This document shows positions 33,462-42,645 of a stretch of 64,000 nt of DNA, in pieces (within the stretch, counting starts at the first letter, position 1; each line of letters opens with the position of its first letter). Position numbers and translations under genes: made by a program. The notes under the pieces are model-generated. The model did not search any database. It was given only the letters and a program-made list of their open reading frames with translations, and was not told the origin of the DNA. The DNA comes from Caproicibacter sp046707225. Lineage in GTDB: Bacteria; Bacillota; Clostridia; Oscillospirales; Acutalibacteraceae. The stretch covers positions 1 to 64,000 of the forward strand of contig NZ_JBJKOP010000014.1 of assembly GCF_046707225.1 (NCBI RefSeq), written 5' to 3'.

Positions 33462-34496
33462 TTGAAAAAGAAATTTCTTGCACTGGCACTTGCGTTTTGC
33501 TGCACCCTGGGTTTGTCCGCCTGCGGCGGTACCGGATCTGGGTCCGGAGCGTCGCAAGCAGCTTCCGGTAGCGGCGCTTCATCCGCTGTAAAATACCCTT
33601 CCGGAAATACCCTAAACCTCATTATTCCGGTGAAAGCCGGCGGAAACATGGATATATTGGGCCGCACGGCGGCCAAATATCTAGGCGATGCCATGGGGGT
33701 TAATGTTGTCGTTTCGAATATCGCGGGAAATGGCGGAGTCGTGGCGGCGACCCAATATCTTGGCGAAAAGGCGAATACCAATACGGTCATTTTCCTTCCG
33801 GCCAACATTTTTACCGTTTCTCCACTTTACAGCAAGGTAAAGTACAGCCTCGATGACTTTGCTCCGATTGCCGCCTATAATTCCGAGAAAAACGGAGTAT
33901 TCGCGATGTCGGGCGGATTGATCAAATCATTTGACGATCTAAAAAAGTGGGCTCCCGACAAGACGCTTCTTTTCGGCAGCGGCGGACAGGGAGTTGCAAA
34001 CTATCTGATGCAGGCTTCCCTGTATCACGATCTGGGACTCAAAGCTAAGACAGTTCCTCACAATTCCGCTTCCGAAGGGTTGGTCAATGTGATTGCCCAC
34101 ACGACAAACCTGACGCTTTCCTCTTTAAACCTGGCGGAACAGTATGTGAAAAAAGGTTCTTTGATTCCGCTGTTCACCTACGAAAAGGAAGACTATACTT
34201 ATGCGAATGGGACGGTGGTCCCCTCACTGTACAAACTGACAGGGAAGGACTACGACATTCCCAGTCTGCAATTCTTCGCGGTGCGTGCCGGGACCGACCA
34301 GAAAATTGTGGACTATCTGCATGAAAAATTCCAGGAGGCTTTCTCAAACCCGGATTTTAAGAAGGAGTTCATAAAGGACGGAGGGGACGCGGATAAGCTC
34401 AAGGAGCTGTCTGCCATGTCCGGCAGTGATGTAAAGTCTATGATTGATACGAATGCGAAAGTGGCTAAATCCCTGTACGAAAAGTCCGCAAGTTAA
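33462..34496 (+). CDS. tctC: Tripartite tricarboxylate transporter solute-binding lipoprotein (TctC), system 1
   Basis: Extracellular binding protein of a TTT importer, 344 aa. It starts at TTG after AAAGGAGGAG. The lipoprotein signal ends LSAC (Cys about 22), followed by a Gly/Ser/Ala linker. TctC features include LNLIIPVKAGGNMDILGRTA (pocket motif), NVVVSNIAGNGGVVAATQYL, and the conserved KYSLDDFAPIAAYNSEKNGV. Family members bind carboxylates, sugar acids or other small organic anions. Co-occurrence with a sulfatase suggests a sulfated or acidic sugar as ligand (inference). Confidence 0.93.
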   Translation: MKKKFLALALAFCCTLGLSACGGTGSGSGASQAASGSGASSAVKYPSGNTLNLIIPVKAGGNMDILGRTAAKYLGDAMGVNVVVSNIAGNGGVVAATQYLGEKANTNTVIFLPANIFTVSPLYSKVKYSLDDFAPIAAYNSEKNGVFAMSGGLIKSFDDLKKWAPDKTLLFGSGGQGVANYLMQASLYHDLGLKAKTVPHNSASEGLVNVIAHTTNLTLSSLNLAEQYVKKGSLIPLFTYEKEDYTYANGTVVPSLYKLTGKDYDIPSLQFFAVRAGTDQKIVDYLHEKFQEAFSNPDFKKEFIKDGGDADKLKELSAMSGSDVKSMIDTNAKVAKSLYEKSAS

Positions 34497-34541
34497 TCCG
34501 GCGTCTTAATGATACCTGATCCCTTAGAAAGGATTTCGGCT

Positions 34542-34579
34542 GAACACCGGCTCAGGGAATAAACTTTGGGCCGGTGTTC
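34542..34579 (+). other. Intercistronic hairpin between tctC and tctB, system 1
   Basis: GAACACCGGC (34542-34551) pairs with 34570-34579. There is no T tract, so it is likely an mRNA-stabilising or attenuating structure that raises binding-protein output over the membrane subunits. Confidence 0.55.
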
Positions 34580-34599
34580 CCACTTTGGAGGAATTACAT

Positions 34600-35043
34600 G
34601 TGAAAATCAAGGTACATACAAACCTGTGGGCTGGAATTCTCAGCGTCGCGTTTGCACTGGCAATTTGGATTGCCATGCCGTACCAGATTGCGGCGGGCGG
34701 GGACTCTGTAGCCACGAATCCCAGACTGTTTCCCCAGATCTTTTGCGTCTTGATCGGAATTCTGGGAGTCATACTGATTGTAAGCAGTCTGGCACTGCAC
34801 CGGGAAGATGTAAAGGAATACGATCTGAAAATTGAAGGCAAGCAGCTTTTATACTATGGAATGATCGTAGTTTACGTTTTATGCATCAGTCAGTTTGGAT
34901 TTCTAATTCCTTCCGGCGCATTCGCCCTGCTTACGCTGATCTATTACAGGTGCCGTAAGCCGTTATACTACATCATTACCATCAGCTTCGCCGTGGCCCT
35001 GTATCTGATTTTCACCTATGTGCTCGGCGTGCGTTTCCCGTAA
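34600..35043 (+). CDS. tctB: Tripartite tricarboxylate transporter small membrane subunit (TctB), system 1
   Basis: A 147-aa membrane protein with four hydrophobic helices, in the TctB (DUF1468) position between TctC and TctA. I chose the GTG at 34600, eight bases after GGAGG; an in-frame TTG overlaps the ribosome site itself. The segment PRLFPQIFCVLIGILGVILI has the conserved PxxFP motif of the family. Its role in transport is accessory and poorly defined. Confidence 0.88.
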   Translation: MKIKVHTNLWAGILSVAFALAIWIAMPYQIAAGGDSVATNPRLFPQIFCVLIGILGVILIVSSLALHREDVKEYDLKIEGKQLLYYGMIVVYVLCISQFGFLIPSGAFALLTLIYYRCRKPLYYIITISFAVALYLIFTYVLGVRFP

Positions 35044-35055
35044 GGAGGAGTTGGA

Positions 35056-36585
35056 ATGGAAGCAATTCTAGCAGGTCTGAGCCAGGCTTTTTCAATTGGC
35101 AACTTTATCTCCATGGCCATCGGTATGGCGGCGGGCATCGTCTTTGGCGCGGTCCCGGGGCTTAACGCCAATATCGGCATTATTCTGTGCCTGCCCTTTA
35201 CTTATGGAATGCAGCCGATCCCGGCGATGCTCCTTCTCTTAAGCGTTTTCTGCGGCGCCAGTTTCGGCGGATCGATTTCAGCCATCTTGATTGGAACGCC
35301 GGGGACCAACAACGCGGCCATGACCGTGCTGGACGGTTACCCCATGGCACAGAAAGGGCAGCCATTCCGCGGGATCGTTACCGCGCTGGTGGCATCAACG
35401 ATCGGCGGGGTGGTAAGCGCTCTGGTCCTGCTTTTGGCCGCGCCGTTTGTTTCTGCCGTGACCATCAAGTTTGCGCCGCCGGAGTTGTTCACCGTTTCAG
35501 CTTTCGGCCTTTCGATCATTGCTGCGATCAGCGGTAAAAACTTCTGGAAAGGTCTTCTGAGCGGCAGCGTCGGCGTGCTGGTTTCCTTGATCGGATTGGA
35601 TTCCCTGACTGGTAAATCCAGATTTATTTTTGATGATTTCAGCCTTATGAACGGACTGAGCCTGGCTTCTGTGCTGATGGGCATGTTCGCCCTGGTGGTG
35701 ATCCTTGAAAAGGTGAAAGATATCCTGAGCGCGGACGCAGCGGATGCGGGTCAAAAGGCCGTTCAAATGAAGAAAAGCAAGACTGACAGGTTTACTGGTG
35801 CGGATTTTAAACTCTGCATGCCGCATATTATCCGTTCCACGCTGCTCGGCATCGTCATTGGCGCAATCCCCGGAGTGGGGGGTGGCGTGGCTTCCGTTAT
35901 TGGCTATGACACTGCCCGGCGCACCAGCAAAAACCCTGAGGAATTCGGCACCGGGCGCATTGAGGGTGTGGCTGCCTCCGAAGCGGCCAACAATGCCGTT
36001 ACCGGTTCGGCTCTGATTCCAACCCTGACACTTGGTGTTCCCGGCGCTCCGGCAGCGGCCACGCTGATGGCGGCTTTCATGATTCACGGCCTGACCCCCG
36101 GCCCTTTGCTTTTCAGCGAGGACGGGCCCACGGTCTATGCCATCCTGATCGGCTTGGTGATTGCTAATCTTCTCATGCTGGTGATTGGCCGTGCTCTCAA
36201 TTCCGCGTTTATCAGTATTATAAAAGTACCGCTGGAGATTCTGGTTCCAGCGTTGGCAATGACCTGTATCGCGGGCGCCTATTCTGATTCAAACAGCATG
36301 GTAAACGTGTATACCCTCATGATTTTCGGCCTCCTTTCCTACATTTTCTCACTGGTTAAAATTCCGTCGATTCCGCTCATTCTGGGCTTTATCCTTGGCC
36401 CGCTGACCGAATCTAATCTGCGCAAGTCCCTTGTGATGTCGGACGGCAGCTTCATGATCTTTCTTCAGCGCCCCATTTGCGTGTTCTTTATCCTACTGAC
36501 AATTGTCTTTGTGATTTGCCTGAAATTTGATGTAAAAGATTTTATGAAATCGTGCTTTAAGAGAAAAAGAAGTGCTGTTCAGTAA
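35056..36585 (+). CDS. tctA: Tripartite tricarboxylate transporter large permease (TctA), system 1
   Basis: Main permease, 509 aa with about 11-12 membrane helices. Hallmarks are GIVFGAVPGLNANIGIILCL, FCGASFGGSISAILIGTPGT, DGYPMAQKGQP, GAIPGVGGGVASVIGYDTAR and VAASEAANNAVTGSALIPTL. The C-terminus has LGPLTESNLRKSLVMSDGS, the same block preserved in the scar at 29082. The ATG follows AAGGAGG 12 bp after tctB. Transport is sodium- or proton-driven in characterised systems. A terminator follows at 36662. Confidence 0.95.
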   Translation: MEAILAGLSQAFSIGNFISMAIGMAAGIVFGAVPGLNANIGIILCLPFTYGMQPIPAMLLLLSVFCGASFGGSISAILIGTPGTNNAAMTVLDGYPMAQKGQPFRGIVTALVASTIGGVVSALVLLLAAPFVSAVTIKFAPPELFTVSAFGLSIIAAISGKNFWKGLLSGSVGVLVSLIGLDSLTGKSRFIFDDFSLMNGLSLASVLMGMFALVVILEKVKDILSADAADAGQKAVQMKKSKTDRFTGADFKLCMPHIIRSTLLGIVIGAIPGVGGGVASVIGYDTARRTSKNPEEFGTGRIEGVAASEAANNAVTGSALIPTLTLGVPGAPAAATLMAAFMIHGLTPGPLLFSEDGPTVYAILIGLVIANLLMLVIGRALNSAFISIIKVPLEILVPALAMTCIAGAYSDSNSMVNVYTLMIFGLLSYIFSLVKIPSIPLILGFILGPLTESNLRKSLVMSDGSFMIFLQRPICVFFILLTIVFVICLKFDVKDFMKSCFKRKRSAVQ

Positions 36586-36661
36586 TATATCCATTATGTA
36601 AATGATGAAATGCTGATGATGGAGTTATAAAAAGGCTTCACAAAGCGTTGTCTGGAAAATA

Positions 36662-36708
36662 GAGTACCCCTTTCTGTAGTTTTTTTCTACTGAAGGGGGT
36701 GCTTTTTT
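36662..36708 (+). terminator. Terminator of the sulfatase 3 / TTT 1 operon
   Basis: AGTACCCCTT pairs with AAGGGGGTGCT through an interrupted stem with an inner TGTAG/CTAC step. A TTTTTT tail follows. Confidence 0.7.
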
Positions 36709-36843
36709 GATGTGCTGTTATTGGCGGATTTGCGTGAATTCACTTCGTGCCGAATTATTTCAGTTCCTAGTAAACGTAATCCGACAGAAATTCAACAGTC
36801 TAATTTCACAAATTTCGAAAGTAGATTGGTCAAAATAGTCCAA

Positions 36844-36872
36844 TTGACAACCATAAAAACGTGTGATATAGT
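36844..36872 (+). promoter_or_regulatory. Promoter of the iclR/sugar-acid operon
   Basis: TTGACA (36844-36849), exactly 17 bp, TATAGT (36867-36872). Bases 36709-36843 hold nothing else recognised. Confidence 0.75.
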
Positions 36873-36881
36873 AATTTCAAC

Positions 36882-36917
36882 ATAAATTTTATATATAGAG
36901 TATAAATTCTATATATG
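36882..36917. promoter_or_regulatory. Direct-repeat operator candidate for the IclR regulator
   Basis: ATAAATTTTATATATA (36882-36897) and ATAAATTCTATATATG (36902-36917) repeat with a 20-bp period, directly downstream of the start point. IclR proteins often bind such AT-rich repeats as two dimers. Confidence 0.5.
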
Positions 36918-36934
36918 GAATAGAGGTGCACATG

Positions 36935-37720
36935 ATGCTGTCAAAACAACAACAGGAACTTCAAAATAAACTTTCTTCTTACAGTTCGATGAAAGTTTTA
37001 CAAATTTTACTTGCGCTTTCCGCCACCAATAAATATATGGGGATCAGCGAGGTAACGGATATCACCGGCCTCAGCGGAAGCACGCTGCACAGAATTCTTC
37101 AGGAGCTTTTAGAGTGCGGCTTTGTGACAAAAGACGAGCAGCAGAAAAAGTACCGGATCGGCTTTGAATCCATGGCTTTAGCCGAGCATATGAAAGCTGC
37201 GAATTATCTGCTGGAGGCGGCCAAAGATGAAATGCACCGTCTGAATGAGATAACGAAAGAGACGGTCAATCTAATTGTCCGGGACGGCTGCCAGGCGGCT
37301 TATATTGGAAAAATGGAAGCGAAAAACCAGATCGCAATGCGTTCCAAAATCGGGTGGAAAATCCCTCTGTATTGTACGAGCGGCGGGAAACTCCTGCTGG
37401 CTTATCAGGATGAAAAGTGGCTGGAAAATTATTTAAGCTCCACTCCGTTGGAGAAGTATACCGACTATACGATCGTGGACAAAGCGGCCTTGATGCAGGA
37501 GCTTGTCAATATCCGGAAGGAAAACTTTGCGATTGATAATCAGGAGCACAACCCGGACGTGATCTGTATTGCCGCGCCGATTTTTTCCGATAACCATGAA
37601 ATTCTCGCCACCATTGGCGTTGCGGCACCGAATTACCGGTTTTCTCTCGAAAAAGCCCTTTCTTACAAAGAGGCGGTCATTAACGCGGGAAATGCGGTTT
37701 CTGAAAAAATAGCAAAATAA
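36935..37720 (+). CDS. IclR-family transcriptional regulator (KdgR-like)
   Basis: IclR regulator, 261 aa. The winged HTH (about 18-75) has MKVLQILLALSATNKYMGIS and VTDITGLSGSTLHRILQELL; the effector domain (from about 85) has LNEITKETVNLIVRDGCQAAYIGK and IPLYCTSGGKLLLAY. Three in-frame starts are possible: GTG 36926, ATG 36932 and ATG 36935. The last has the best spacing from GAGGTG. Family members such as KdgR sense 2-keto-3-deoxygluconate. The genes downstream make and cleave exactly that kind of compound, so this is probably the local regulator. Confidence 0.88.
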   Translation: MLSKQQQELQNKLSSYSSMKVLQILLALSATNKYMGISEVTDITGLSGSTLHRILQELLECGFVTKDEQQKKYRIGFESMALAEHMKAANYLLEAAKDEMHRLNEITKETVNLIVRDGCQAAYIGKMEAKNQIAMRSKIGWKIPLYCTSGGKLLLAYQDEKWLENYLSSTPLEKYTDYTIVDKAALMQELVNIRKENFAIDNQEHNPDVICIAAPIFSDNHEILATIGVAAPNYRFSLEKALSYKEAVINAGNAVSEKIAK

Positions 37721-37760
37721 TGTTTCCCATTTTTGAAGCTTGCACAGGGAGGAAAGAACG

Positions 37761-39440
37761 ATGGATTTAACTTACAAAGATTCCAAATACCGCAGTGCGC
37801 ACGTCGTCAACGGTATCAGTATGGCGGGGCCGCGGGCACATTTGCGCGGAATGGGACTTCTAAACGAAGAACTGGCCCAGCCGTTTATCGGAGTTATCAA
37901 TACTTACAATGAAATGCATCCGGGCCACGTGCATCTCAACCGGATCGGTGAATTTGTAAAAGCGGGGGTGCGTTCCGCCGGAGGAGTTCCGTTCGAAATC
38001 AATACCATCTCAATCTGCGACGGGTTTGCACAGGGCCATGTCGGAATGTGCAGCGTTCTTCCAAGCAGAGAAGTCATTGCAGATTCCATTGAGGTTTATG
38101 CAAACGCCCACCAGTTGGATGGTCTGGTGCTGATCGGCGGTTGTGACAAAATTGTTCCCGCCATGCTGATGGCGGCTCTCCGTGTTAATATTCCGGCAAT
38201 TATTGTAACTGGCGGACCGATGCTTCCCGCCGAATACAAGGGGAAAAGCTATGCCACTTATGAGCTGAAAGAAATGGCAGGGCAACTGATGCGCGGTGAG
38301 ATTTCGAAAGAAGAGTACGAATACATGGAAGGACTGATGTCGCCGGGGCCCGGTTCCTGCGCCATGATGGGGACCGCGAACAGCATGTCGATCGTCGCGG
38401 AAGCGCTGGGCCTTACCATGCCGGGATGCGCCTGTGCCCATGCGGTTATGGGGAAAAAGAACCGGATTGCAAAACAGAGCGGGTATGAGATTGTGCGGCT
38501 GGTTGAAAACAATATCCGCCCGAGAGACATCGTTACGCAAAAAATGATGGATTTAGCCGTAACAGTCGCAATGAGCGCAGGCGGATCAACCAACCTGAGC
38601 CTTCATATGCCGGCAATCGCACGGGAAGCGCATCTGCATATGACGCTGGAAGATATTGAACGGATTTCCTCATCCACTCCGTATCTTGCTAAAATAAAAC
38701 CTTCCGGCAGCTATACATTGCTGGATCTGGACCGTGCAGGCGGAGTCGGCGGCATGATGAGGGAACTGGAACCGCTGCTGGATTTGGAGCAGATGACGGT
38801 AAACGGCAAAACACACCGTGAAAATGTTGCACAGGTCATGGAACGTGACAGCAACGTGATACATACGATTGAAAACGCTTACAGCAAACAGAGCTCGCTG
38901 GCTGTTCTGCATGGAAACCTCGCTCCGGATGGATGTGTGGTCAAACAGACCGCGGTGAGCCCAAAAATGCGCCAGCATACCGGGCCGGCGCGCTGCTTTG
39001 AATCGGAGGAAGACGCCGTCAAGGCAATTTATGGGCAAACGGTTCAGCACGGCGACGTGATCATCCTCCGCAATGAAGGTCCGCAGGGAGGACCCGGAAT
39101 GCGGGAGATGCTGACCGCTACGGCTGCTCTGGTGGGCATGGGGTATGCTGAGTCGGTCGCACTCGTAACGGATGGACGTTTCTCCGGCGCAACGCGCGGG
39201 CCATGCATCGGGCACGTTTCTCCGGAAGCCTCCCGCAGGGGGCCGATCGCTGCTGTGAGGGACGGCGATATCGTCGAAATTGATATCGCGGCCCGGACGA
39301 TTAACGTCAGGCTGAGCAAAGAAGAGATTGCGCAAAGGCTGGCTCAGCTTCCGCCATACACGCCGAAAATCACCGAGGGGTATCTCGCACGCTATTCGCG
39401 AGAAGTCTCATCCGCTAACGAGGGAGCAATTTTAAAATAG
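37761..39440 (+). CDS. IlvD/Edd-family dehydratase (sugar-acid or dihydroxy-acid dehydratase)
   Basis: Iron-sulfur dehydratase, 559 aa, that removes water from a 2,3-dihydroxy acid to give a 2-keto-3-deoxy acid. Family blocks are GVINTYNEMHPGHVHLNRIG, SICDGFAQGHVGMCSVLPSR, VLIGGCDKIVPAMLMAALRV, GSCAMMGTANSMSIVAEALG and GRFSGATRGPCIGHVSPEAS. Cluster Cys candidates lie in GGCDK and GSCAMMGTAN. Both IlvD (valine synthesis) and aldonate dehydratases share these motifs. Here it follows an IclR gene and precedes an aldolase and mannonate dehydratase, so an aldonate (gluconate, xylonate, galactonate type) is the better guess. GGGAGGAAAG precedes the ATG at 37761. Confidence 0.88.
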   Translation: MDLTYKDSKYRSAHVVNGISMAGPRAHLRGMGLLNEELAQPFIGVINTYNEMHPGHVHLNRIGEFVKAGVRSAGGVPFEINTISICDGFAQGHVGMCSVLPSREVIADSIEVYANAHQLDGLVLIGGCDKIVPAMLMAALRVNIPAIIVTGGPMLPAEYKGKSYATYELKEMAGQLMRGEISKEEYEYMEGLMSPGPGSCAMMGTANSMSIVAEALGLTMPGCACAHAVMGKKNRIAKQSGYEIVRLVENNIRPRDIVTQKMMDLAVTVAMSAGGSTNLSLHMPAIAREAHLHMTLEDIERISSSTPYLAKIKPSGSYTLLDLDRAGGVGGMMRELEPLLDLEQMTVNGKTHRENVAQVMERDSNVIHTIENAYSKQSSLAVLHGNLAPDGCVVKQTAVSPKMRQHTGPARCFESEEDAVKAIYGQTVQHGDVIILRNEGPQGGPGMREMLTATAALVGMGYAESVALVTDGRFSGATRGPCIGHVSPEASRRGPIAAVRDGDIVEIDIAARTINVRLSKEEIAQRLAQLPPYTPKITEGYLARYSREVSSANEGAILK

Positions 39441-39470
39441 TTTGCTTGATTAATATAAGGGGGAAATGCA

Positions 39471-40370
39471 TTGGCAAAATCCGTGACTATGCGTGGAATA
39501 AGCGCACCGGTTCTGACTCCGTTTTACAAAGACGGCACCGTAAACTGTGAAGAGTATAAGAGGTTAATCCGCTACATTACTACGAACGGCGTCGATGGGG
39601 TTTTCATTTGCGGCACTACGGGAGAATTCGTGAACCTTACGATCCGCGAGCGCAAGCAGCTGCTGACCGCCGCGATGGAAAGCGTTAAACCGGAGACACA
39701 TGTTCTGTTCAATACTACGGCGATGAACCTGGAGGAAACGAAGGAACTGCTCGATTGGTCGGCAAAATGCGGAGCGAACGCGGTTTCGTTTACAGCTCCC
39801 TACTATCATAAATATGATCAGAAAGCTTTGATTTCATATTTTCAGAAAGCCACGCGGCTTGCGGGGGAACAGCCCGTTTATTTATATAATATGGCTGGAA
39901 TGACGCATAACCCGATTACTCCGGCCGTTCTTAAATCTGTCGCGGAAAGCTGCCCGAATCTTCGTGGCATTAAGGACAGCAGCATGGATTTTATGGTTCT
40001 GCTTAATTATCAGTGCGCGATTGAAGACAGTTCCTTTGAAATTATTACCGGAAACGACGCGCAGGTGCTGACCGCGCTTCAGGCCGGCGCTGCCGGCGGC
40101 GTAATTGCCGCGGCGAGCGTGTTCCCCGCGCTTTGCGCCGAGATTTGGGACAAGTTCCAGAAAGGCGACTTGGAAGGCGCGCGCCGGGCGCAAACGAAAG
40201 TGCTGAAGCTGAGGGAGCTTTTCCGGGCCGTCATGCCGGTCATGTCCCATAAGAAAGTTCTGGAGATGCAGGGGTTCCAGATGGGGCCCGCCCGTTACCC
40301 ATTCCGTGATCTGACGGAAGAGGAAAGCAAGCGGGTTGAACAAACCATACATAACTTGGGTCTGATGTAA
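39471..40370 (+). CDS. DapA/NanA-family class I aldolase, probable 2-keto-3-deoxy acid aldolase
   Basis: TIM-barrel lyase, 299 aa. It has the GTTGE motif (48-52), the Tyr of YLYNMAG (Tyr139) and Schiff-base Lys168 in LRGIKDSSMD. These define the dihydrodipicolinate synthase/N-acetylneuraminate lyase superfamily. Context (two sugar-acid dehydratases and a sugar-acid transporter) argues for a 2-keto-3-deoxygluconate-type aldolase giving pyruvate and glyceraldehyde. Translation probably begins at the TTG at 39471 after AAGGGGG; ATG codon 7 is an alternative. Confidence 0.87.
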   Translation: MAKSVTMRGISAPVLTPFYKDGTVNCEEYKRLIRYITTNGVDGVFICGTTGEFVNLTIRERKQLLTAAMESVKPETHVLFNTTAMNLEETKELLDWSAKCGANAVSFTAPYYHKYDQKALISYFQKATRLAGEQPVYLYNMAGMTHNPITPAVLKSVAESCPNLRGIKDSSMDFMVLLNYQCAIEDSSFEIITGNDAQVLTALQAGAAGGVIAAASVFPALCAEIWDKFQKGDLEGARRAQTKVLKLRELFRAVMPVMSHKKVLEMQGFQMGPARYPFRDLTEEESKRVEQTIHNLGLM

Positions 40371-40390
40371 GCTTCAAGGGGGAGACCGCA

Positions 40391-41431
40391 ATGCAGTTTA
40401 CATTCCGTTGGTATGGCCGGGACGACCCGGTTAAACCGGAAGATATTCGGCAGATTCCCGGGGTATCGTCCGTGGTCAGTGCTTGTTATGACGTCCTTCC
40501 CGGAGATGTCTGGAATGCAAAAAGTATCGAGACAATCCGAAGCGATGCGCTGGATTACGGCCTTGGATTTGAAGTCGTGGAAGGGCTGCCGGTTCATGAG
40601 AGCATTAAACTGGGGGATTCCTGCAGGGATCGGTACATTGAAAACTATATTAAAAATTTACGCATGCTTTCGGAGCATGGCATCCGGGTGATCTGCTACA
40701 ACTTCATGCCGGTCTTCGGGTGGATTCGGACTTGCCTGGACAGACGTCTCCCGGATGGTTCCCGGACGCTGTCTTTTTCAGAAACTGAACTGAAGACGAT
40801 TGATCCGGCTCAAAAAGAGCTGAGCCTTCCCGGATGGAGCTTTTCCTCACAAAGAGAAGAAATGGCTTCCTTGATGGAACGTTACCGCACGTTGGGGGTA
40901 CAGGGGATGTGGACAAACCTCCGGTATTTTCTTGAGGCGGTTGTTCCAGAGGCGGAAAAGTGCGGAATTGCTCTGGCAATTCATCCGGACGATCCCCCGT
41001 TGCCGGTTTTCGGTCTTCCGAGAATTGTGTCTTCGGAGGAAGATATTGAGTGCCTTGCGTCTTTGGTCGACAGTCCCTGTAATGGCATTACTCTTTGCAC
41101 GGGTTCTCTGGGCAGCGGGCGTCAAAACAACCTTGTGAAAATAGCGTACCGCTTTGCTTCGGAGGGCAAAATCAAGTTTGTCCATGCGCGCAACGTCCTT
41201 TTTGAAAACCAGATCGATTTCGTGGAAGTCGGGCATCAGACGGGAAGCGGCAGTTTGAATATGGCTGAGATCCTTACCGCGTTGCACCGAGGCGGCTTTG
41301 ACGGCTATTTGCGTTCGGATCATGGAAGAATGGTTTGGGACGAGCAGGGCCGACCGGGTTATGGGCTTTACGACAGGGCAATGGGAATCACTTATTTGGA
41401 AGGACTTTGGGAAGGCATCTCCACTCAATAG
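40391..41431 (+). CDS. uxuA: Mannonate dehydratase
   Basis: Dehydrates D-mannonate to 2-keto-3-deoxy-D-gluconate (EC 4.2.1.8) in hexuronate breakdown, 346 aa. UxuA landmarks are the N-terminal FTFRWYGRDDPV, VVEGLPVHESIKLG, ICYNFMPVFGWIRT, LAIHPDDPPLPVFGLPRIVS and CNGITLCTGSLGSG. Metal-binding residues lie in KFVHARNVL and RSDHGRMVWDEQ. The product is the expected substrate of the aldolase encoded 20 bp upstream. No uronate isomerase or mannonate oxidoreductase is in the window, so mannonate may come from outside or by epimerisation. Confidence 0.95.
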   Translation: MQFTFRWYGRDDPVKPEDIRQIPGVSSVVSACYDVLPGDVWNAKSIETIRSDALDYGLGFEVVEGLPVHESIKLGDSCRDRYIENYIKNLRMLSEHGIRVICYNFMPVFGWIRTCLDRRLPDGSRTLSFSETELKTIDPAQKELSLPGWSFSSQREEMASLMERYRTLGVQGMWTNLRYFLEAVVPEAEKCGIALAIHPDDPPLPVFGLPRIVSSEEDIECLASLVDSPCNGITLCTGSLGSGRQNNLVKIAYRFASEGKIKFVHARNVLFENQIDFVEVGHQTGSGSLNMAEILTALHRGGFDGYLRSDHGRMVWDEQGRPGYGLYDRAMGITYLEGLWEGISTQ

Positions 41432-41434
41432 ATT

Positions 41435-41455
41435 TTATGCCGTTAAACGGCATAA
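41435..41455. repeat. Perfect palindrome between uxuA and tctC2
   Basis: TTATGCCGTT and its exact complement flank a single A. As RNA it forms an 8-bp stem with a five-base loop, without a T tract. It could be an operator or an mRNA processing/stability hairpin. Confidence 0.55.
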
Positions 41456-41484
41456 TATAAAAACTTTAGGAGGAAGAGTTACTT

Positions 41485-42504
41485 ATGAAAAAACTTTTAT
41501 CACTTCTGCTGTGTGCAGGTCTTTTGCTTACAACAGCCGCATGTTCTAATTCGACCTCGTCCGGTTCGGCATCGTCGGGATCTTCAGTTCAGGCGGGATC
41601 CTCCGCAGGAACTGCTTCGGGACAGAAACCGGCGAATTTCCCTAAAAAGCCGATTACCTTTATTGTTCCCTGGGCGGCGGGCGGCACTTCCGACGGGCAG
41701 GTACGCGCGATCGCAAATCTGGGACAGAAGTATTTCGGCGTTTCCTGCTCGGTTGTAAATCGTGATGGGGCGGGCGGAACGATTGCCACGACCGAATTTG
41801 CCAACACAAAGGCTGATGGTTACACCGTTTGTCTGGAAGCCTGCGGCGTATTCACCACCCAGCCCTTTATCAAAAGCAATATCAAGTACAGCATGGACGA
41901 CTTCAAGCCCATAATCGGCACGACCATCGAGCCCATCGTTATGGTGGCCAGCAAAGTCTCCGGAATCAAGTCCCTTGACGATCTGAAGAAAAGGGGCGGC
42001 ACCATCAGCTACGGCTTTTCCGGAGCGGGCAGTCTGCCCCAGCTTTCTCAGCAGAAATTCTTTGAGATGTCCGGGATCAAGTCCAGTCCGGTTCCTTTTG
42101 GCGGCAGCGCCCCGACAATCACGGCACTGCTCGGAAGCCATGTTGATGTCGCTGCGGCACATCCGGGTGAAATTGCACAGTATGTCAAATCCGGCGATAT
42201 GATCCCGCTCGGCATTTTCTCACCGGAGCGCGACTCCAGAGAAAGTCTGAAAAATATCCCGACATTTAAAGAGCAGGGCTATGATATCGACATGAGCGTC
42301 TGGAAATTCCTGATGGTTCCGAAAGATACCCCGGACGACATTGCAAATTACCTGACGGATACCCTTACCAAGCTAGAAAAGGACCCCGAGTTTACAAAGT
42401 ACTGCGAAAACAATACGCTCGCGATTTCCGGATACCAGCCGGATGAGATTGTCGAAAAAATCAAGGATGAGGCAGCCGTCAACAAGGAACTGCTGAAAAA
42501 GTAG
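41485..42504 (+). CDS. tctC: Tripartite tricarboxylate transporter solute-binding lipoprotein (TctC), system 2
   Basis: Extracellular TTT binding lipoprotein, 339 aa. The signal peptide ends TTAAC (Cys about 20), followed by a Ser/Gly linker. It has the pocket motif PITFIVPWAAGGTSDGQVRA, VVNRDGAGGTIATTEFANTK, IKYSMDDFKPIIGTTIEPIV and the C-terminal EIVEKIKDEAAVN. AGGAGGAAGAG precedes the ATG. It directly follows uxuA, so its ligand is probably the hexonate or hexuronate fed into that pathway. Confidence 0.94.
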   Translation: MKKLLSLLLCAGLLLTTAACSNSTSSGSASSGSSVQAGSSAGTASGQKPANFPKKPITFIVPWAAGGTSDGQVRAIANLGQKYFGVSCSVVNRDGAGGTIATTEFANTKADGYTVCLEACGVFTTQPFIKSNIKYSMDDFKPIIGTTIEPIVMVASKVSGIKSLDDLKKRGGTISYGFSGAGSLPQLSQQKFFEMSGIKSSPVPFGGSAPTITALLGSHVDVAAAHPGEIAQYVKSGDMIPLGIFSPERDSRESLKNIPTFKEQGYDIDMSVWKFLMVPKDTPDDIANYLTDTLTKLEKDPEFTKYCENNTLAISGYQPDEIVEKIKDEAAVNKELLKK

Positions 42505-42515
42505 GAAGATGGGGC

Positions 42516-42548
42516 GGAACCGCTTCCCTCAAGACGGAATGCGGTTCC
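42516..42548 (+). other. Intercistronic hairpin between tctC and tctB, system 2
   Basis: GGAACCGC (42516-42523) pairs with 42541-42548, extended by TTCC/GGAA with one bulged T. It mirrors the hairpin at the same place in system 1 (34542-34579), though the sequence differs. Confidence 0.6.
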
Positions 42549-42645
42549 AATTGCCTGAATGAGCCGGATTGAAAACGGCGAAACGGATCATGATGAAAGG
42601 AGTAATGGCCGGTGCGGTTTTGTTGCGCGGTCATACACAGTCCCA

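Noticed and set aside
30867..36585. Sulfoquinovose (C-sulfonate) degradation locus
   Set aside because: The enzymes are ester sulfatases. No sulfoquinovosidase, SLA dehydrogenase or sulfofructose transaldolase was seen.
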